Source of the DNA: Viridothelium virens
Taxonomy: Eukaryota > Ascomycota > Dothideomycetes > Trypetheliales > Trypetheliaceae
Direction: 5' to 3'
Assembly (NCBI GenBank): GCA_010094025.1
Contig: ML991792.1
Span: 124,001-188,000, forward strand
DNA length: 64,000 bases
The number at the start of each line of letters is the position of its first letter. Within the stretch, counting starts at the first letter, position 1. This document shows, one piece after another, positions 53,070 through 63,869 of this stretch. The notes under the pieces were generated by a model. That model was not told the DNA's origin and made no database searches. It was given only the letters and a program-made list of their open reading frames with translations. A program made the position numbers and the translations under genes.

Positions 53070-54041
53070 GCGTTGTATGTTTTTGGGAAATGATGCATAG
53101 CGCGGCGTTTCTGGACACAACAAGCCGGTGTAATGTGGTGTTGTTTGGCCCACTTTAGCTGCTTGCATGTATACCCTTGAGCAGCATGACTGTCAGAATT
53201 TCTTTTGTGTATTAGACTAGCAAAGATCACGTACATACTACGCAGCATCCATCTGCGCCCAATGCGCTCGGCACGCTTCAATAGAGACCTCCGACGCTAA
53301 TAGAAACAATTATGTACCTGGGTAGGGTTCCGGGCAATTCGACTTGAAAGATTCTACGCAATCTCTAAGGGGTTTTTGTCGCCACGCAGTGACTCAGTAA
53401 TTTTGGATCAGTGCACTAGTGTAGTTACGTTGTAGTTTCATTGAGCGACAAAAGTAGCTGAGACGAGAGGCGTTGACCCGTGTCAAATTCGGATGATTTT
53501 AGCTTGCACGAGTCAGCTCGACAGGGATAGACACCAGGTATAATCCTCGTTCTCTCATGAACTACTCGTTCCCTTTATTGAGGGTACCACTTACAGCTAA
53601 ATTGTTACAAGCGCGTACCCTAGACAGGATTGGTCCCCAAGACATGATCGCTGTCTGTAGACTTTCATCCTTTGAAGCAGTGGCTTGAAGACTTCAGCAC
53701 ATTCAATGGTTTGTGCAGTGCTACTTCATTAACCCCAGAAATACGCGCGGCGCGTAAGGCAAATTCCCTTTTAGCTACGTCACGCCAACGTGCCTGCCAG
53801 TCTAATAACATTCGTGAAAGTTAAGTCACACAACCTTAATCGCGTAGTGATCCAGCCTTCTCCATGCAGTTGGAGAAGCTTTGCCGTGGAGCCTTGCGTA
53901 GAGCCTTGCGCGGAGAAAAGAGTGCAGGGCTGACCCGCATCCAGCCTTGCTATATCAACGTGGGACGGCCCTGCACTTCCCTTCAACTGATTTAATCTCT
54001 CAAACAGCTCTGCTACCGAAAATATTGCTGGTTCATTGACA
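53070..54041. other. Intergenic gap, nothing recognised
   Basis: No gene in the 970 bp. Near 53885-53920 the word AGCCTTGCG recurs in close copies. The segment before 54042 reads like a promoter with a TATATCAA-type element near 53950. Confidence 0.45.
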
Positions 54042-56335
54042 TGTCTGGAGCTGAGGCAATCTTTGGAGTGATCTCTGGAGGAGTGGGCTTGGTTTCGCTA
54101 GGTATTCATTTTAAGGCACGTATCCAGTCTCGAAACTATGGGCCTTGCGTTACAGCTACTTGAACAGCACCGCCAGTATGACACGCACAACGGAATCCTC
54201 CTTAATCGATGTATTAAGAAATGTCAAGAAAGTACCTCTCAAATACAGCAACTAGTAGATAAGATGAACGACCACCTAACAGCACGTAACAAAGTCAGGG
54301 GAAGATTCTACACCGTATACAAGGAACAAGAAGTGAAAGAGCTTTTTGATGATTTAGAGGGGGCAAAAAGCTCACTAGAGCTTGCGTACTTGATCTATCT
54401 GAAAGCTGAGCAGACGCGGCGAGATGAGACAATCAGTGATACGCTTGCTCTTCATAGCACATTGCTGAGTGGCCTGCAGGCACAGGTTACGGCCGGAAAA
54501 GCCGATATTTCACAGCAGCTGGCACGGCTTCTACCATCTTCAACAGTATCGCAGCAGACTCAGTTTCTCGCCGCTGACAGCTGTACAGCAATTTCAAGCG
54601 GACTGCTGAGACTAGGATCATCCGAATTCGATACGGGCGAACCGTCAAGCTATCGCGATTTGCTCGAGCAAGGCGGTCGCCCTCTTCCAGCTAAGCAAAC
54701 CAAGCGCAAGGATCGCAGATCAAATATTCGTATCAGTCTGCCCCGCTGGCTCTGTAACCGTGTGTGGGAGTTCGCAATATCTGAGAGTCAATCCAGCTGG
54801 GGTGTAACATTGTACACATACAACATTGTTCATCATAATTCACTCATCTTTAAGTACTGTCGGCTGGGAGACCTTGATGCAATAAAGAGGCTCATTAGGA
54901 GCGGAGAAGGATCATTACTGGATATCATGTCCTATGAACTCCCAGGCTCGGCCATCAAAATCAATATGACCTTGCTTGAGGTAAGCCCCAAGGCATGAAC
55001 ATGTGTAATAGCTAAGCTGTTTTAGTTCGCTGTCTTGCGCCAACAGCTCGAAGTTTGTCGATATCTTCTCAACGAGATAGAATGGCCAGACCAGACGGCA
55101 GTACTGAACCGTGCTCTAGGATACTTTTTCCCGAAACGGAATGACGCCTTCGCTGTAAACATGTATCGTCTTTTCCTAGAAGCTCCTGGTTTTGATGCTG
55201 ATCTTGAGGATGACCAGGTTCGTTATGGGTGGCTGGAAGGGTGCCCTGATGTGTCATGTTTCAACATGATTTTGGAGAAGTTACAGCCAAGATTCTACTT
55301 TCTCCCAGCAGACGCTAGATTTGAGCTATACATCCGGAACTACCCAGGGCGTGCTCTCAAGGAACCATTTCGCTTTCTCGATTATATTGATTTACAACAA
55401 TGCGACCCGAGACTTGCCTCATTACGAAGCAGTAGCGGCAAATCAATTCTGCACTACATTGCACATGTTCTGTGCTGTTCGAAGGGGGCAGCAGGTCATC
55501 AGGATATTGATTTACAAACATGGCTTGATATTGGAATAAACGTGCTAAAGAACGGTGCAGATCCTTCTTGCATTGCACGAGAGGGACTGCACGGACAGCA
55601 ATGCACGCCCCTTATGGACGCCGTGGGTATTGTAAACTGGATATTTTTTTTGTTGGACCCCCGAGCTGGAGGCTGAAATACTTAAAGTCATTCGAATATG
55701 GGCCGAAATGATTCAACAAGCTGGCCTTGACCTTCTCGAGTATGGCGATAATGAGAGCCAAATCTGGAAGAGATTCGGTTCTAAAGATATTTCCAAAGTC
55801 GATCGAGCAAACAACCTTGAATTTTCTGAAACTAGAGCGCCGGAACTAATTTACGGAGCTACACCAGCAGATTGGAGTTTGATGACTTGTTGGCCCCCTA
55901 AAATTCGCGCATCCATGCTTCACCCTCCGCCAGGAGCATTCCCCAAGAGCCGCAATCTCCCAACTACCATCATATGGGATCCGACAGAGGAAGAAAGAAA
56001 CGAAGGTCCTTGGGAGATCGCTGAAGTGAGGATGATACCGTCTAGATACAGGGACCTCAGGGATGTAGGTATTGAATTAAAAGAAGCTTTTGAGGAGCTC
56101 AGTGATGGTGTCCAAGACGACTTGGGTGCCATCATGTTGATGCAGTATCGAGCGTCTCATCCACAAGGCTCTGCCTCAAGATCACATAGTCAACCTCGAC
56201 ATATGTATCGCAGGGATATGGTCTATGGAAAATTGCGGTCCTCCCGCAGACATCAATGGCTGGATGTATATCACTTATGCCTTTTTGATGCACAGTGGCG
56301 GTTGGCCTCCTGTTGCAGTCGGGCAGATGCAATAA
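54042..56335 (+). pseudogene. Decayed STAND/ankyrin-type fungal gene
   Basis: It opens MSGAEAIFGVISGGVGLVSL, typical of the fungal N-terminal domain found on STAND and ankyrin proteins. The matching helical part follows in another frame: LETMGLALQLLEQHRQYDTH, NRCIKKCQESTSQIQQLVDK, KELFDDLEGAKSSLELAYLI. Then come LPRWLCNRVWEFAISESQSS and repeat-like helices of ankyrin kind (FKYCRLGDLDAIKRLIRSGE; LLNEIEWPDQ; GINVLKNGADPSCI). A segment appears missing after the opening, and the reading frame changes at least twice in the second half, so I count about three breaks unless unseen introns explain some. One plausible intron interrupts the frame near 54980-55025. Intact relatives act in self/non-self recognition; here loss of function is likely. 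Faster turnover than the neighbouring housekeeping genes fits that family. Confidence 0.6.
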
Positions 56336-57777
56336 GGACAGATTGGTACGGCCATTGCCAAAATCCGAGAAGTTGTGCTAAAGGGATATCAGCTGGGTGC
56401 CACTCCGTGCAAGAGTCAAGTTCGTGGCGACATAGCAGTTATCTCGGAGATATCGCTCAGTGCCAAGAGCAAAATCCCCGTGGAGACGAGCATGGGATAC
56501 CGCGGGGCATGAGGCACAGTTACACTCGTAGCTGTCCTCAGGGCTGCGGCAAGGTTCATTTAGATCGGATTCAGGTGCCCGAAGCACTCCAACCTTACCA
56601 CCCAACACCGTGGAGAAGATACAGGAAGCGAATATGAAGAATGAAGAAACACGACAGTGATGCTTTGTCCATGATAAAGGCTTGGAGTGCACATGGCTTG
56701 TCCTTAATAGCGGCTCTTGATATCTATTATGTATCGTAATCTTGTTTTCAATGACAAGGCTTAAGAAGAGACTAGAGTATCAAGCGTGGCGGGAGTAATT
56801 AATAGGAAGACCTCCTGATTTACCTGTCGATGTCTTCTCTAGCTACCTACCCACTCGCCGCTAAAATCCCGGAATGCTCTTCGACATGGTCAAAGCCTGA
56901 TCGAGAAGTGTAGAAGTGTAGAGTTTTTATGGATAACTCAACCATTCGGTAATCTAGAAATTGAAAGAGATTGCTGATATCCATCGCATAACGGAACGTA
57001 TGTGCCCAGCATCTCTGCATTCCGTAAGTACGATAACTATAATTTGCACATTCTTCCTATCGTCTAAAACTATCCCGGGGACGATCCAAGAGGTAAATAA
57101 GAATTCTCGTTTGCAGAGTATTGAGGCTGGAGTTAATAATGTGAACCTATTGAAGGAGTTTCTAGCATCCGGAGTAGAGGGTACCTTACCATTCAGATCA
57201 ATCTCGGTGGCTATCAACTTACATCATTAAGGCGCCAAAAGGTCCAAGTCAAGAGAAAGGTTACCGCATCCAAAGACAGGTCCCGAGCGCTTTCCCCTTG
57301 CGTATCGACAAGATGCTGCTATCGAGATAGCCACTGCTTGAATCTCGTTTAGGCCATCTTCTTAGCGCTGTTAGAGCTGCAATGAGGGGTTGTTCAAACA
57401 CCTTGTGCCGTCGAAGCATGGTCTTTAGGTGGTACAGCGGGTAGAAACGTAGAAACCCAAGATGAGGGAAGATGAATTACCCCTAGTCATGTCTGATAAA
57501 TTTGACACGCGCCTGAGACGGAATTTTCATATCGAGCCTTGTAGGAAATGCGCAAATAGATTAGTTTAGTTGAAAATCCGCAGTCCCGACCGACGTATGT
57601 AGATGAACAAAAACTCTAGTAGAGTATGGAGTTGCCGGAAACTCCTCATTGCCATTGAGCGTAGTCTCCGCCTTTGTACCCGCTTCCCCATCACACTGGT
57701 CACTATGAAACCACGTGAGATTTCCGTCTACATCCAAGGTGGTCCTCGAGCCTACATGGACCTTTACCTCAATCAAG
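56336..57777. other. Gap, possibly with eroded sequence
   Basis: An 89-codon frame near 56961-57230 includes a hydrophobic run (VSTITIICTFFL) and repeat-like words (NNVNLLKEFLASG), which may be a relic related to the decayed gene before it, but nothing can be named. The 300 bp before 57778 should be the RRN9 promoter. Confidence 0.4.
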
Positions 57778-59820
57778 ATGTCCTTATTCGGTGGTGATAG
57801 CGCCGCATCACGGAATACAATACCTGCTCTTTCTCAGTCTAGTTCAGACGACGAGGATGCTATCCCGACTTCAGCACAGCAATCCAGTAAACCAAGCCGT
57901 CCCGCGATTCGCCAATCCAACAACTTGGACTCAAACGAAGTCCCGCTCTCCCCCAGCCCTCTCCTCGATTCGACCGCGTCCCCAGATGCCGAAGTCTCAG
58001 ACGGCGCATCCTCATCATCCTCCTCCTCCTCCTCCTTCTCCCTTCTTCCCCGACCGAACCGCTACACCGGCCCTCAGCCGAGCTGGTTCTTCATCACGCA
58101 GCGCGAGCGGTCTCTCATCGCCAGCCTCGAGCAGGAGCGCGCCAACGACCTCAGCATGCACCTCTACAATGCGCACGCGCTGAAGGCGCGTATGCGCACG
58201 CAAGACCGGGTGGCGCGGTCGAAGTCCTGGACGTCGAGGCATCAGTGGATGGATGTGGGGAAGGAAAAGGGAAAGAAGTTCCAGAAGTGGCATCCGAGAG
58301 CGGAGTGGACGGCGTGGCCGTTGGTGCCGGAGCGGGTGCCCAGGCGGGATGAGGTGTGGGGTATGGCGGGGGACGATGGGAATGATGCGTTTACACTGAA
58401 GAGGGAGGAGGAGAAGGCGAGTGAGCTGATGGAGGATGTGTTGATTGGGGTGATAATGGGGCAGGCGAGGGAGCAGTGGGATGCGAGGGAATGGGAGGAT
58501 GAGGATGAGGATGATGAGGAGGAGACGGCCAAGGGCGGCAGGAGCAGGAAGAGGGTCAAGCGTGAGGATGGCAAGGCCTCTGATGGTGCTGAGCTGGAGC
58601 CGGATCCTATGGAGTCGCCCTCAAGATCACGACCCGAAAGTCCTTTGGAGCAGAGTAATAAGCCTACGATCAAAGCTATGGAAGGCGACGCTGAGACAAA
58701 TTTGATGGATGGCAGTGTCCGAGAGCACCATTCCAGGCCGGTCTTCATGGCAAATGAAGAGCAGGAGAGGCTCATTCTGAAACCGATCGTACGATCTCTA
58801 CTTGCTGATTTGGATGCGTTGCTTGGAGCTCTCCATTATACAGCTCCCGACAACACTTCGACAGCTAAGGATACATTTCCTAAATATGATCCCCCGGCTC
58901 ATGGACACCAAGCAAATGCCGATGCGCGGGGCCCATTGATGAAAGATCAGTTTTCAAAGCGGCCAGGAATTGGAAAGGATAGCACGTTCGTGAGAGATCC
59001 TCAAGAGTTATCAAAGCAAGACACGGTGCCCGAAGATGAGATAGACTCGAATAGCAGTACATCCGATTCCGAAATGCCAGGGGATTTCATTGAGCCTGCC
59101 CCCTCCGCACCTCAGAAAAAGACTCAGCCAGAGACTGGGAAAGGCCTGCGTGACTGGAGTGAAATTCTCAATGCAGCGTCGACCATCGGATGGAATAGGC
59201 AGGTCATTCATCGAGCAGCCCAGCGTTGTACTGCGCTCTTCGGCGAAACCATGTCCTTCAGGATTCTCAAGGAAGAAGATGCACAGATACCCGTTGGTGC
59301 ACCAATTCAATATACGCCAGAAATCATCCCCCCTCTTCCTCAGTGCGATGATGGTGCTACCCCGGAACTTATCCGCTGGGATGGCGAAAGTCGTCGGTGT
59401 CCTTTTCCCACGTGTCCTGATGGGAAGCACGATCAACCCCTCAGTGACATCAAGTCACTCGACAGGCATTTGCTCCGTGTCCATAATTACGATCATTGGG
59501 AGGACAAGAGAGTAGGCGCTGTGCATAATGATGGGTTCTTACAGCCTATCCCAAAGCAGCGAGTAAACCCACGAAGGCGGCGCATACCTCCTTCTGTGAA
59601 AGATATATTGGATTTCAGAGACCCACAACACCCACGGTCTTCGTCAAAGAATACCTCGAGGAAGAGGAAGAAGAAAGCAATGGATGCCTCCAGGGATAAC
59701 GGCACAGAAGCTGGGAGGGCAGAAGTGAAGAATGGAGAAGACTCCAGGTTAGACAATGGACAAGTGGCAGAAGAGAATGTCCACGATGATGAGGAAGTTG
59801 TTAATAGGGATGATAGATGA
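57778..59820 (+). CDS. RRN9: RNA polymerase I initiation factor Rrn9-like
   Basis: Single exon, 680 residues; the ATG at 57778 is the first in frame. After a Ser-rich N-terminus comes the Rrn9 signature: RPNRYTGPQPSWFFITQRER with LIASLEQERANDLSMHLYNA and HALKARMR, then WHPRAEWTAWPLVPERVPRR and DEVWG. Rrn9 is part of the upstream activating factor bound to rDNA promoters. A Glu/Asp-rich, then Ser/Pro-rich middle follows. A second folded part (about 450-620) starts GLRDWSEILNAASTIGWNRQ and contains a C2H2-type finger: CPFPTCPDGKHDQPLSD then LDRHLLRVHNYDHW. The end is basic (NPRRRRIPPSVKD; RKRKKKAM) and acidic. The finger suggests direct DNA contact; I do not recall it from yeast Rrn9. Confidence 0.85.
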   Translation: MSLFGGDSAASRNTIPALSQSSSDDEDAIPTSAQQSSKPSRPAIRQSNNLDSNEVPLSPSPLLDSTASPDAEVSDGASSSSSSSSSFSLLPRPNRYTGPQPSWFFITQRERSLIASLEQERANDLSMHLYNAHALKARMRTQDRVARSKSWTSRHQWMDVGKEKGKKFQKWHPRAEWTAWPLVPERVPRRDEVWGMAGDDGNDAFTLKREEEKASELMEDVLIGVIMGQAREQWDAREWEDEDEDDEEETAKGGRSRKRVKREDGKASDGAELEPDPMESPSRSRPESPLEQSNKPTIKAMEGDAETNLMDGSVREHHSRPVFMANEEQERLILKPIVRSLLADLDALLGALHYTAPDNTSTAKDTFPKYDPPAHGHQANADARGPLMKDQFSKRPGIGKDSTFVRDPQELSKQDTVPEDEIDSNSSTSDSEMPGDFIEPAPSAPQKKTQPETGKGLRDWSEILNAASTIGWNRQVIHRAAQRCTALFGETMSFRILKEEDAQIPVGAPIQYTPEIIPPLPQCDDGATPELIRWDGESRRCPFPTCPDGKHDQPLSDIKSLDRHLLRVHNYDHWEDKRVGAVHNDGFLQPIPKQRVNPRRRRIPPSVKDILDFRDPQHPRSSSKNTSRKRKKKAMDASRDNGTEAGRAEVKNGEDSRLDNGQVAEENVHDDEEVVNRDDR

Positions 59821-60290
59821 GATGTGATGCGGATCTGTGTCTGGGATGTTGCCGTCATTGGAGCGTATGCCAGGGCATGAGGTGAAACGGCACACTTGCG
59901 GCGGTGGGTGTACTTCATCGGAGAGGCGTGGTTACTGAGACACACAACCCCTTTCCTCACTTGTCTTATCATGTTGCAAGTGAGATAGGTCATTCACGTG
60001 CAGGGGTATGGTCTGTCGGTGATATGTTTATATTACTTGCTCCACTCTGCATGTTTCTCACTCTCCCTCCTCTACTGCACAACTAATATATCTGCTTCTT
60101 GCTAAAAGGCTTTAAACAAGGTAGGCCTTTTGATTCTCATATATCTCAAAATTCCGAGAGCTTTCCCGCTGGATTAGTCTCAGTTCCATGTGATCAGTCT
60201 TATGGATGTCGTGTATAGCTGAACGAAACTTGCATTATCGGCCACCCGCACTTCAATGAACCACCTCACTAACAAGTCTTCAAAATACGG
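59821..60290. other. Intergenic gap with promoter of the next gene
   Basis: 470 bp between two genes on the same strand. No further coding or RNA features were seen. Confidence 0.5.
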
Positions 60291-61009
60291 ATGGTCGTCC
60301 AGAACTCATCCGCTATGGACAAATCAAATACGGATGAGATGGTTGAGCCAACTACCAATGACTTTGAGAACTTTTTCAAACCTCAAGAGAAGAAGTTGAT
60401 GGCGTAAGTTGAACAACCTGAGTCGCAATGAACATGACCGCTAATTCCATACAGGGCTATCTTCCTATCCTTGCTTGAATGGCCAACGGTATGCATCCAA
60501 CCTGATTCACCCCCTTGTATCTGATGTTCTGTTGGTGAAGACTGATAGAGGTATTAAAGATGAACCACACCCGAGTGGCCGAATTGATGGGACACTCGAA
60601 TCCAAGAAGCGCCGCCAATGCCTGTGCCTATCTGAGAAAGAAAATCATGGGAGGGAAGGCTCCCCGTTCTCCTGGCAAGCCTACTGCCAAGCCTGGCGCA
60701 AAGCGCGGTCCCAAGTTCAAGACCGACAAGGATAACGAAAATCCTACCGGCTCTAAGATTAAAGCCAACCCGGCGGGAGACGATGATGGCAATTCCGACA
60801 TCCCGGCCAAGAAGGCCAGATCCGAGGTCAAGAAAGAGGCTGATGAGGACGATGAAATTAAGATTGATTTTGCAGAGGTGAGGACCAGCCCCCCGATTCA
60901 TACCAATATTCCCATCAAGGACGTGAAGACCAAGGTCCCGGTCAGAACAATCCATTTCTTGACTCTCCTAAGTAGCAGCGAGTCGAGTCGCAGTAATTTC
61001 TATCCATGA
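60291..61009 (+). CDS. Small helical-domain protein with basic tail, copy A
   Basis: Three exons: 60291-60403, 60455-60488 and 60551-61009, 201 residues; introns 51 and 62 nt. Exon 2 is only 34 nt. The N-terminal domain reads NDFENFFKPQEKKLM-AAIFLS then LLEWPT-VLKMNHTRVAELM and GHSNPRSAANACAYLRKKIM. It is a helical, winged or Myb-like unit as in many uncharacterised fungal nuclear proteins. It then runs into a Lys/Pro/Ala-rich tail resembling histone H1 (RSPGKPTAKPGAKRGPKF; KKARSEVKKE). Domain plan and exon junction after the first helix match the gene at 61830. The true 3' end is uncertain: GTGAGG follows FAE at 60883, so the last 40 codons may be intronic. DNA or chromatin binding is inferred from charge and fold look. 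Confidence 0.7.
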
Positions 61010-61829
61010 GCGGATGGCTATACGGCTGCAGGCTCTTCTGAGCAAGACAGCCGCATGTCTGAAGCACATTATGATGGATGATGCTAATGAGGAGATTCTA
61101 GTGGCCGTAGCCGTTGTGTTGTACGACGCACCGCATACGTGAAGATACAGGCAGGCAACCGCGGGTCTCTGCCGGGCACAATGTCGCCTTCACTTTCGCT
61201 GACTGGGTGTTTTGCTGGCTGAGGGGCTTTATCGTAGCATTGCGGGAAATGCGAGGAGCTTTGCGAACCACACATACACACCAACAATGTCTATTCTCTT
61301 GACCTTGTTTTAGAGGCAGACCCGGCTCTAAACAGGATTTCTCATCATTAGTATAATTCCAGGCCCTTGCTCCATTGTGAATCACTGCAAGAACAGATCT
61401 GGTTGCTTTGCGTGTGAATGCGTGAGCAAGAGTGTTCAAACACTCTACCGGGCGCTATCGAAACTTGTGCTATCATCACGTTGCTGCAGGAGCAATGTGA
61501 GAGTCCAGTAAAAGTGGGACCAGTCCAGAAGCGAACTCTTGCCAATTATCAAGTGACCTGCAAGACTCTGGTTCTGCTTCTTCTACCGTCGTCTTCCTCC
61601 ATCCTTCACTTCTCCCAACTTTCTGCTTCAACTCAAACAACCCGGACAGAAGACTTGAACTTGACTGCAAGAAGTCTTCTTCCAACGTGTAAGCTCTTTC
61701 TTCCTTGCAAAGCGTGTCGCATATCCAGCAAGGCTAACTTGACGATTTGGAAGCGTTGCAGAAAAGATCTATCACATTTCACAATCCCTGCAACTATCGA
61801 TCAACTTCGGACTTCTGCTTATACTCGCC
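61010..61829. other. Intergenic gap between the two paralogs
   Basis: No gene is supported. It should hold the 3' end of copy A and a pyrimidine-rich leader for copy B (61560-61830). Confidence 0.5.
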
Positions 61830-62670
61830 ATGGCGTCCAATACTACCTTGACCGAAAAAGACATGCGAAATCTCGCACTCACCTGGCAGTGCTTCATTGG
61901 TGGCGAACCTGCAGTAAGTTTAATTTCAATTTTCTTGCTCAGTCCTATTACTCTGGGCCTCTAAAATTCCCTCTCGCTTCTTTGCAATCTCACCACCACC
62001 AACCGTCCCGCGACGACGAAACAACTACAAAAAGAACAAATCTTGCTATTCCTTCCACTCCCCAGCATCTCCACCCATCACCACCTCACCTTTCCCCCCA
62101 CGTTCAAATCCCATCCACCATTGATACCCCTTCTCCGACCCCAATCTTCCCCCAACCTCCTCAACCTCCCCACTAACCCCCTCTCTCTTTCTCCCCAAAC
62201 AGGTCGACTACACGAAATTTGCCCACCTCGCCGGCTACACCGAAGGCAGCGCGCGCACAACCCTCGGCTCTCTCCGCCGCAAGATCAAAAACCTCATCGC
62301 AAACCCGGACCAGCTCGACGCTGCCGGCGCTACCGAGCCGTACAGCGGCGTCAGCGGCAGCGGCAGCAGCAATAATGTTGGCAGCAGTGGTGGAAGTGGT
62401 GGTGGAGGCGGGGGCAAGAAGCGCAGTCGTAAGAGCGCGGCGGCGGGAGAAGAAGACGGCGAGGAGGAGGCGGCCCCGAAGAAGCAGAGGAAGAAACAGC
62501 AGGGAAACGGGGGGCGTGCGCCGAGGAAGACAAAGAAGGAGAGGGAGATGGAGGCCGAGGCGAGGAGGGCTATGGATGGTGGTGAGGATGATGGGGAGAA
62601 TGCGGATGGGGATGAGGGGAAGGTGGCGGTGGTGAAGGAGGAGATTGAGGATGAGGAGTTCATGATTTGA
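61830..62670 (+). CDS. Small helical-domain protein with basic tail, copy B
   Basis: Two exons, 61830-61913 and 62203-62670, 183 residues. The 289-nt intron is the longest in the window and very C/T-rich before its CAAACAG end. The domain reads LTEKDMRNLALTWQCFIGGE then PA-VDYTKFAHLAGYTEGSAR and TTLGSLRRKIKNLI, parallel to copy A (AAIFLSLLEW; TRVAELMGHSNPRSAANACA; YLRKKIM). The tail is Gly/Ser-rich then strongly basic (GKKRSRKSAAAG; APKKQRKKQQGNGGRAPRKT) and ends acidic (VVKEEIEDEEFMI). It stands in the same orientation 820 bp after copy A. Function is unknown; a small chromatin-associated protein is the best guess. Confidence 0.8.
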
Positions 62671-63040
62671 GGGGGTGCGGGAGAGGGCGTGAAGAGCGGA
62701 GGGGAAGCTTGACTGTGGAGAAATGGGCGTGGTGGAGAAGTGCGGTTGGTTGGGAGATGGCTTTAACTTGACTGCGTGGGCGCTCAGATCCATGTGGCGT
62801 TGATGGACATGATGGCGATGATCTGGGGTCGAATTGGGCTTGGGTTTATGGAATGCTCCTGGCGGAAACGGATATACGAAACGGATCTTCTCTTTTCTCG
62901 GAAATGTGAAAGGAGCTTCGATAAGTAGACATTTGATTTTACACCTAGCGCTATGCATCTGAATGTGGTCATGCCATCGTGGTTCACGTCTTTCGTCGAC
63001 TTCATGGTCTTCGCCTCTCTTCAATGAGACTGGTTTCTCA
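62671..63040. other. Gap between convergent genes
   Basis: 370 bp between the stops of copy B and the NudC gene. Frames here are shadows of GC-rich DNA; nothing else is seen. Confidence 0.55.
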
Positions 63041-63869
63041 TCACCCAATCTTCGCCTTTGAGAAGTCCATCTCAGGATGCTGCTCCTGGAATTTCCTGGT
63101 ACTAGTCAGCACAAGATATATCGAGCCATTGTATCCAGCGCATTACGAAAGGAAGAGAATTCCAGCAAAAAGACAGTCGGGAGTCCTTACCTCAACATCT
63201 CCGCCTTCTTTTCCTCGTCGCTCGTCGGCTTCCCCATCTCTTTCTGTCGCTGATCATACATCATCTTCTCCACCATCTGCCTTGTCTCCCCGTCCAAATC
63301 GCTCAGCTTGCTATCTTCAGGCGTGATCTTGGACGTGTCGATGGCAGGCGCGGATGTCACGACATGGGGCCACCATTCCATTTTGTTAATCTTATCTAGG
63401 TGGATGCTGATTTCTTTGGTGCCATCTGACAAGGTTTCAAGCGTCCAGGTGGATTCTTCGGTGTGGATTGGGTGGGGAAGATCGCCCTTTTGTATGGAGA
63501 AGCCTGGTTAGCTGGGTCGGATCGGACCGTATGGCAGCAAGAAAACATAGAGAAGTTGAGGATATTAGAAGCAAAAGGTGTTGGCGTATAGAAAGAGACT
63601 TATGCCCCGTGATAGAACGATGGTGAGAATTTTCATATGCTTACATCGATAATTGGCGTTTGTCCCTTCACAGCGACTTTGAGCTTGTTCTTGGTAAACT
63701 TTACATCTAGATCTCTTCCCTTCAGATTCCCTGCAATGGGCGTCGTGATGTCCACATCTTTGATCGTCTGGGTCCACTTGTACGGCAAGGCAGCTTGCTC
63801 GGCTGCTTCCTTTGCTTTTTGTTCCTTATCCTTCTTCTCGCGTTCCTCTGGTGTTGGAGAATCCGGCAT
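63041..63869 (-). CDS. nudC: Nuclear movement protein NudC
   Basis: Three exons: 63869-63645, 63486-63191 and 63095-63041, 191 residues; introns 158 and 95 nt. The N-terminus is charged and helical ([18 protein letters not shown]). The CS/p23-like domain starts [18 protein letters not shown], with [20 protein letters not shown] then [20 protein letters not shown] across splice 1, and [20 protein letters not shown] followed by [10 protein letters not shown]. The C-terminus is [20 protein letters not shown] then [19 protein letters not shown] after splice 2. NudC is an Hsp90 co-chaperone that stabilises the LIS1/NudF-dynein pathway for nuclear migration in hyphae. Length matches Aspergillus NudC (about 198). 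The remaining 131 bp of the window are its promoter side. Confidence 0.95.

Noticed and set aside
56961-57230. Possible ankyrin- or channel-like fragment
   Set aside because: It has only a hydrophobic run and two repeat-like words, with no flanking exons; too little to name.
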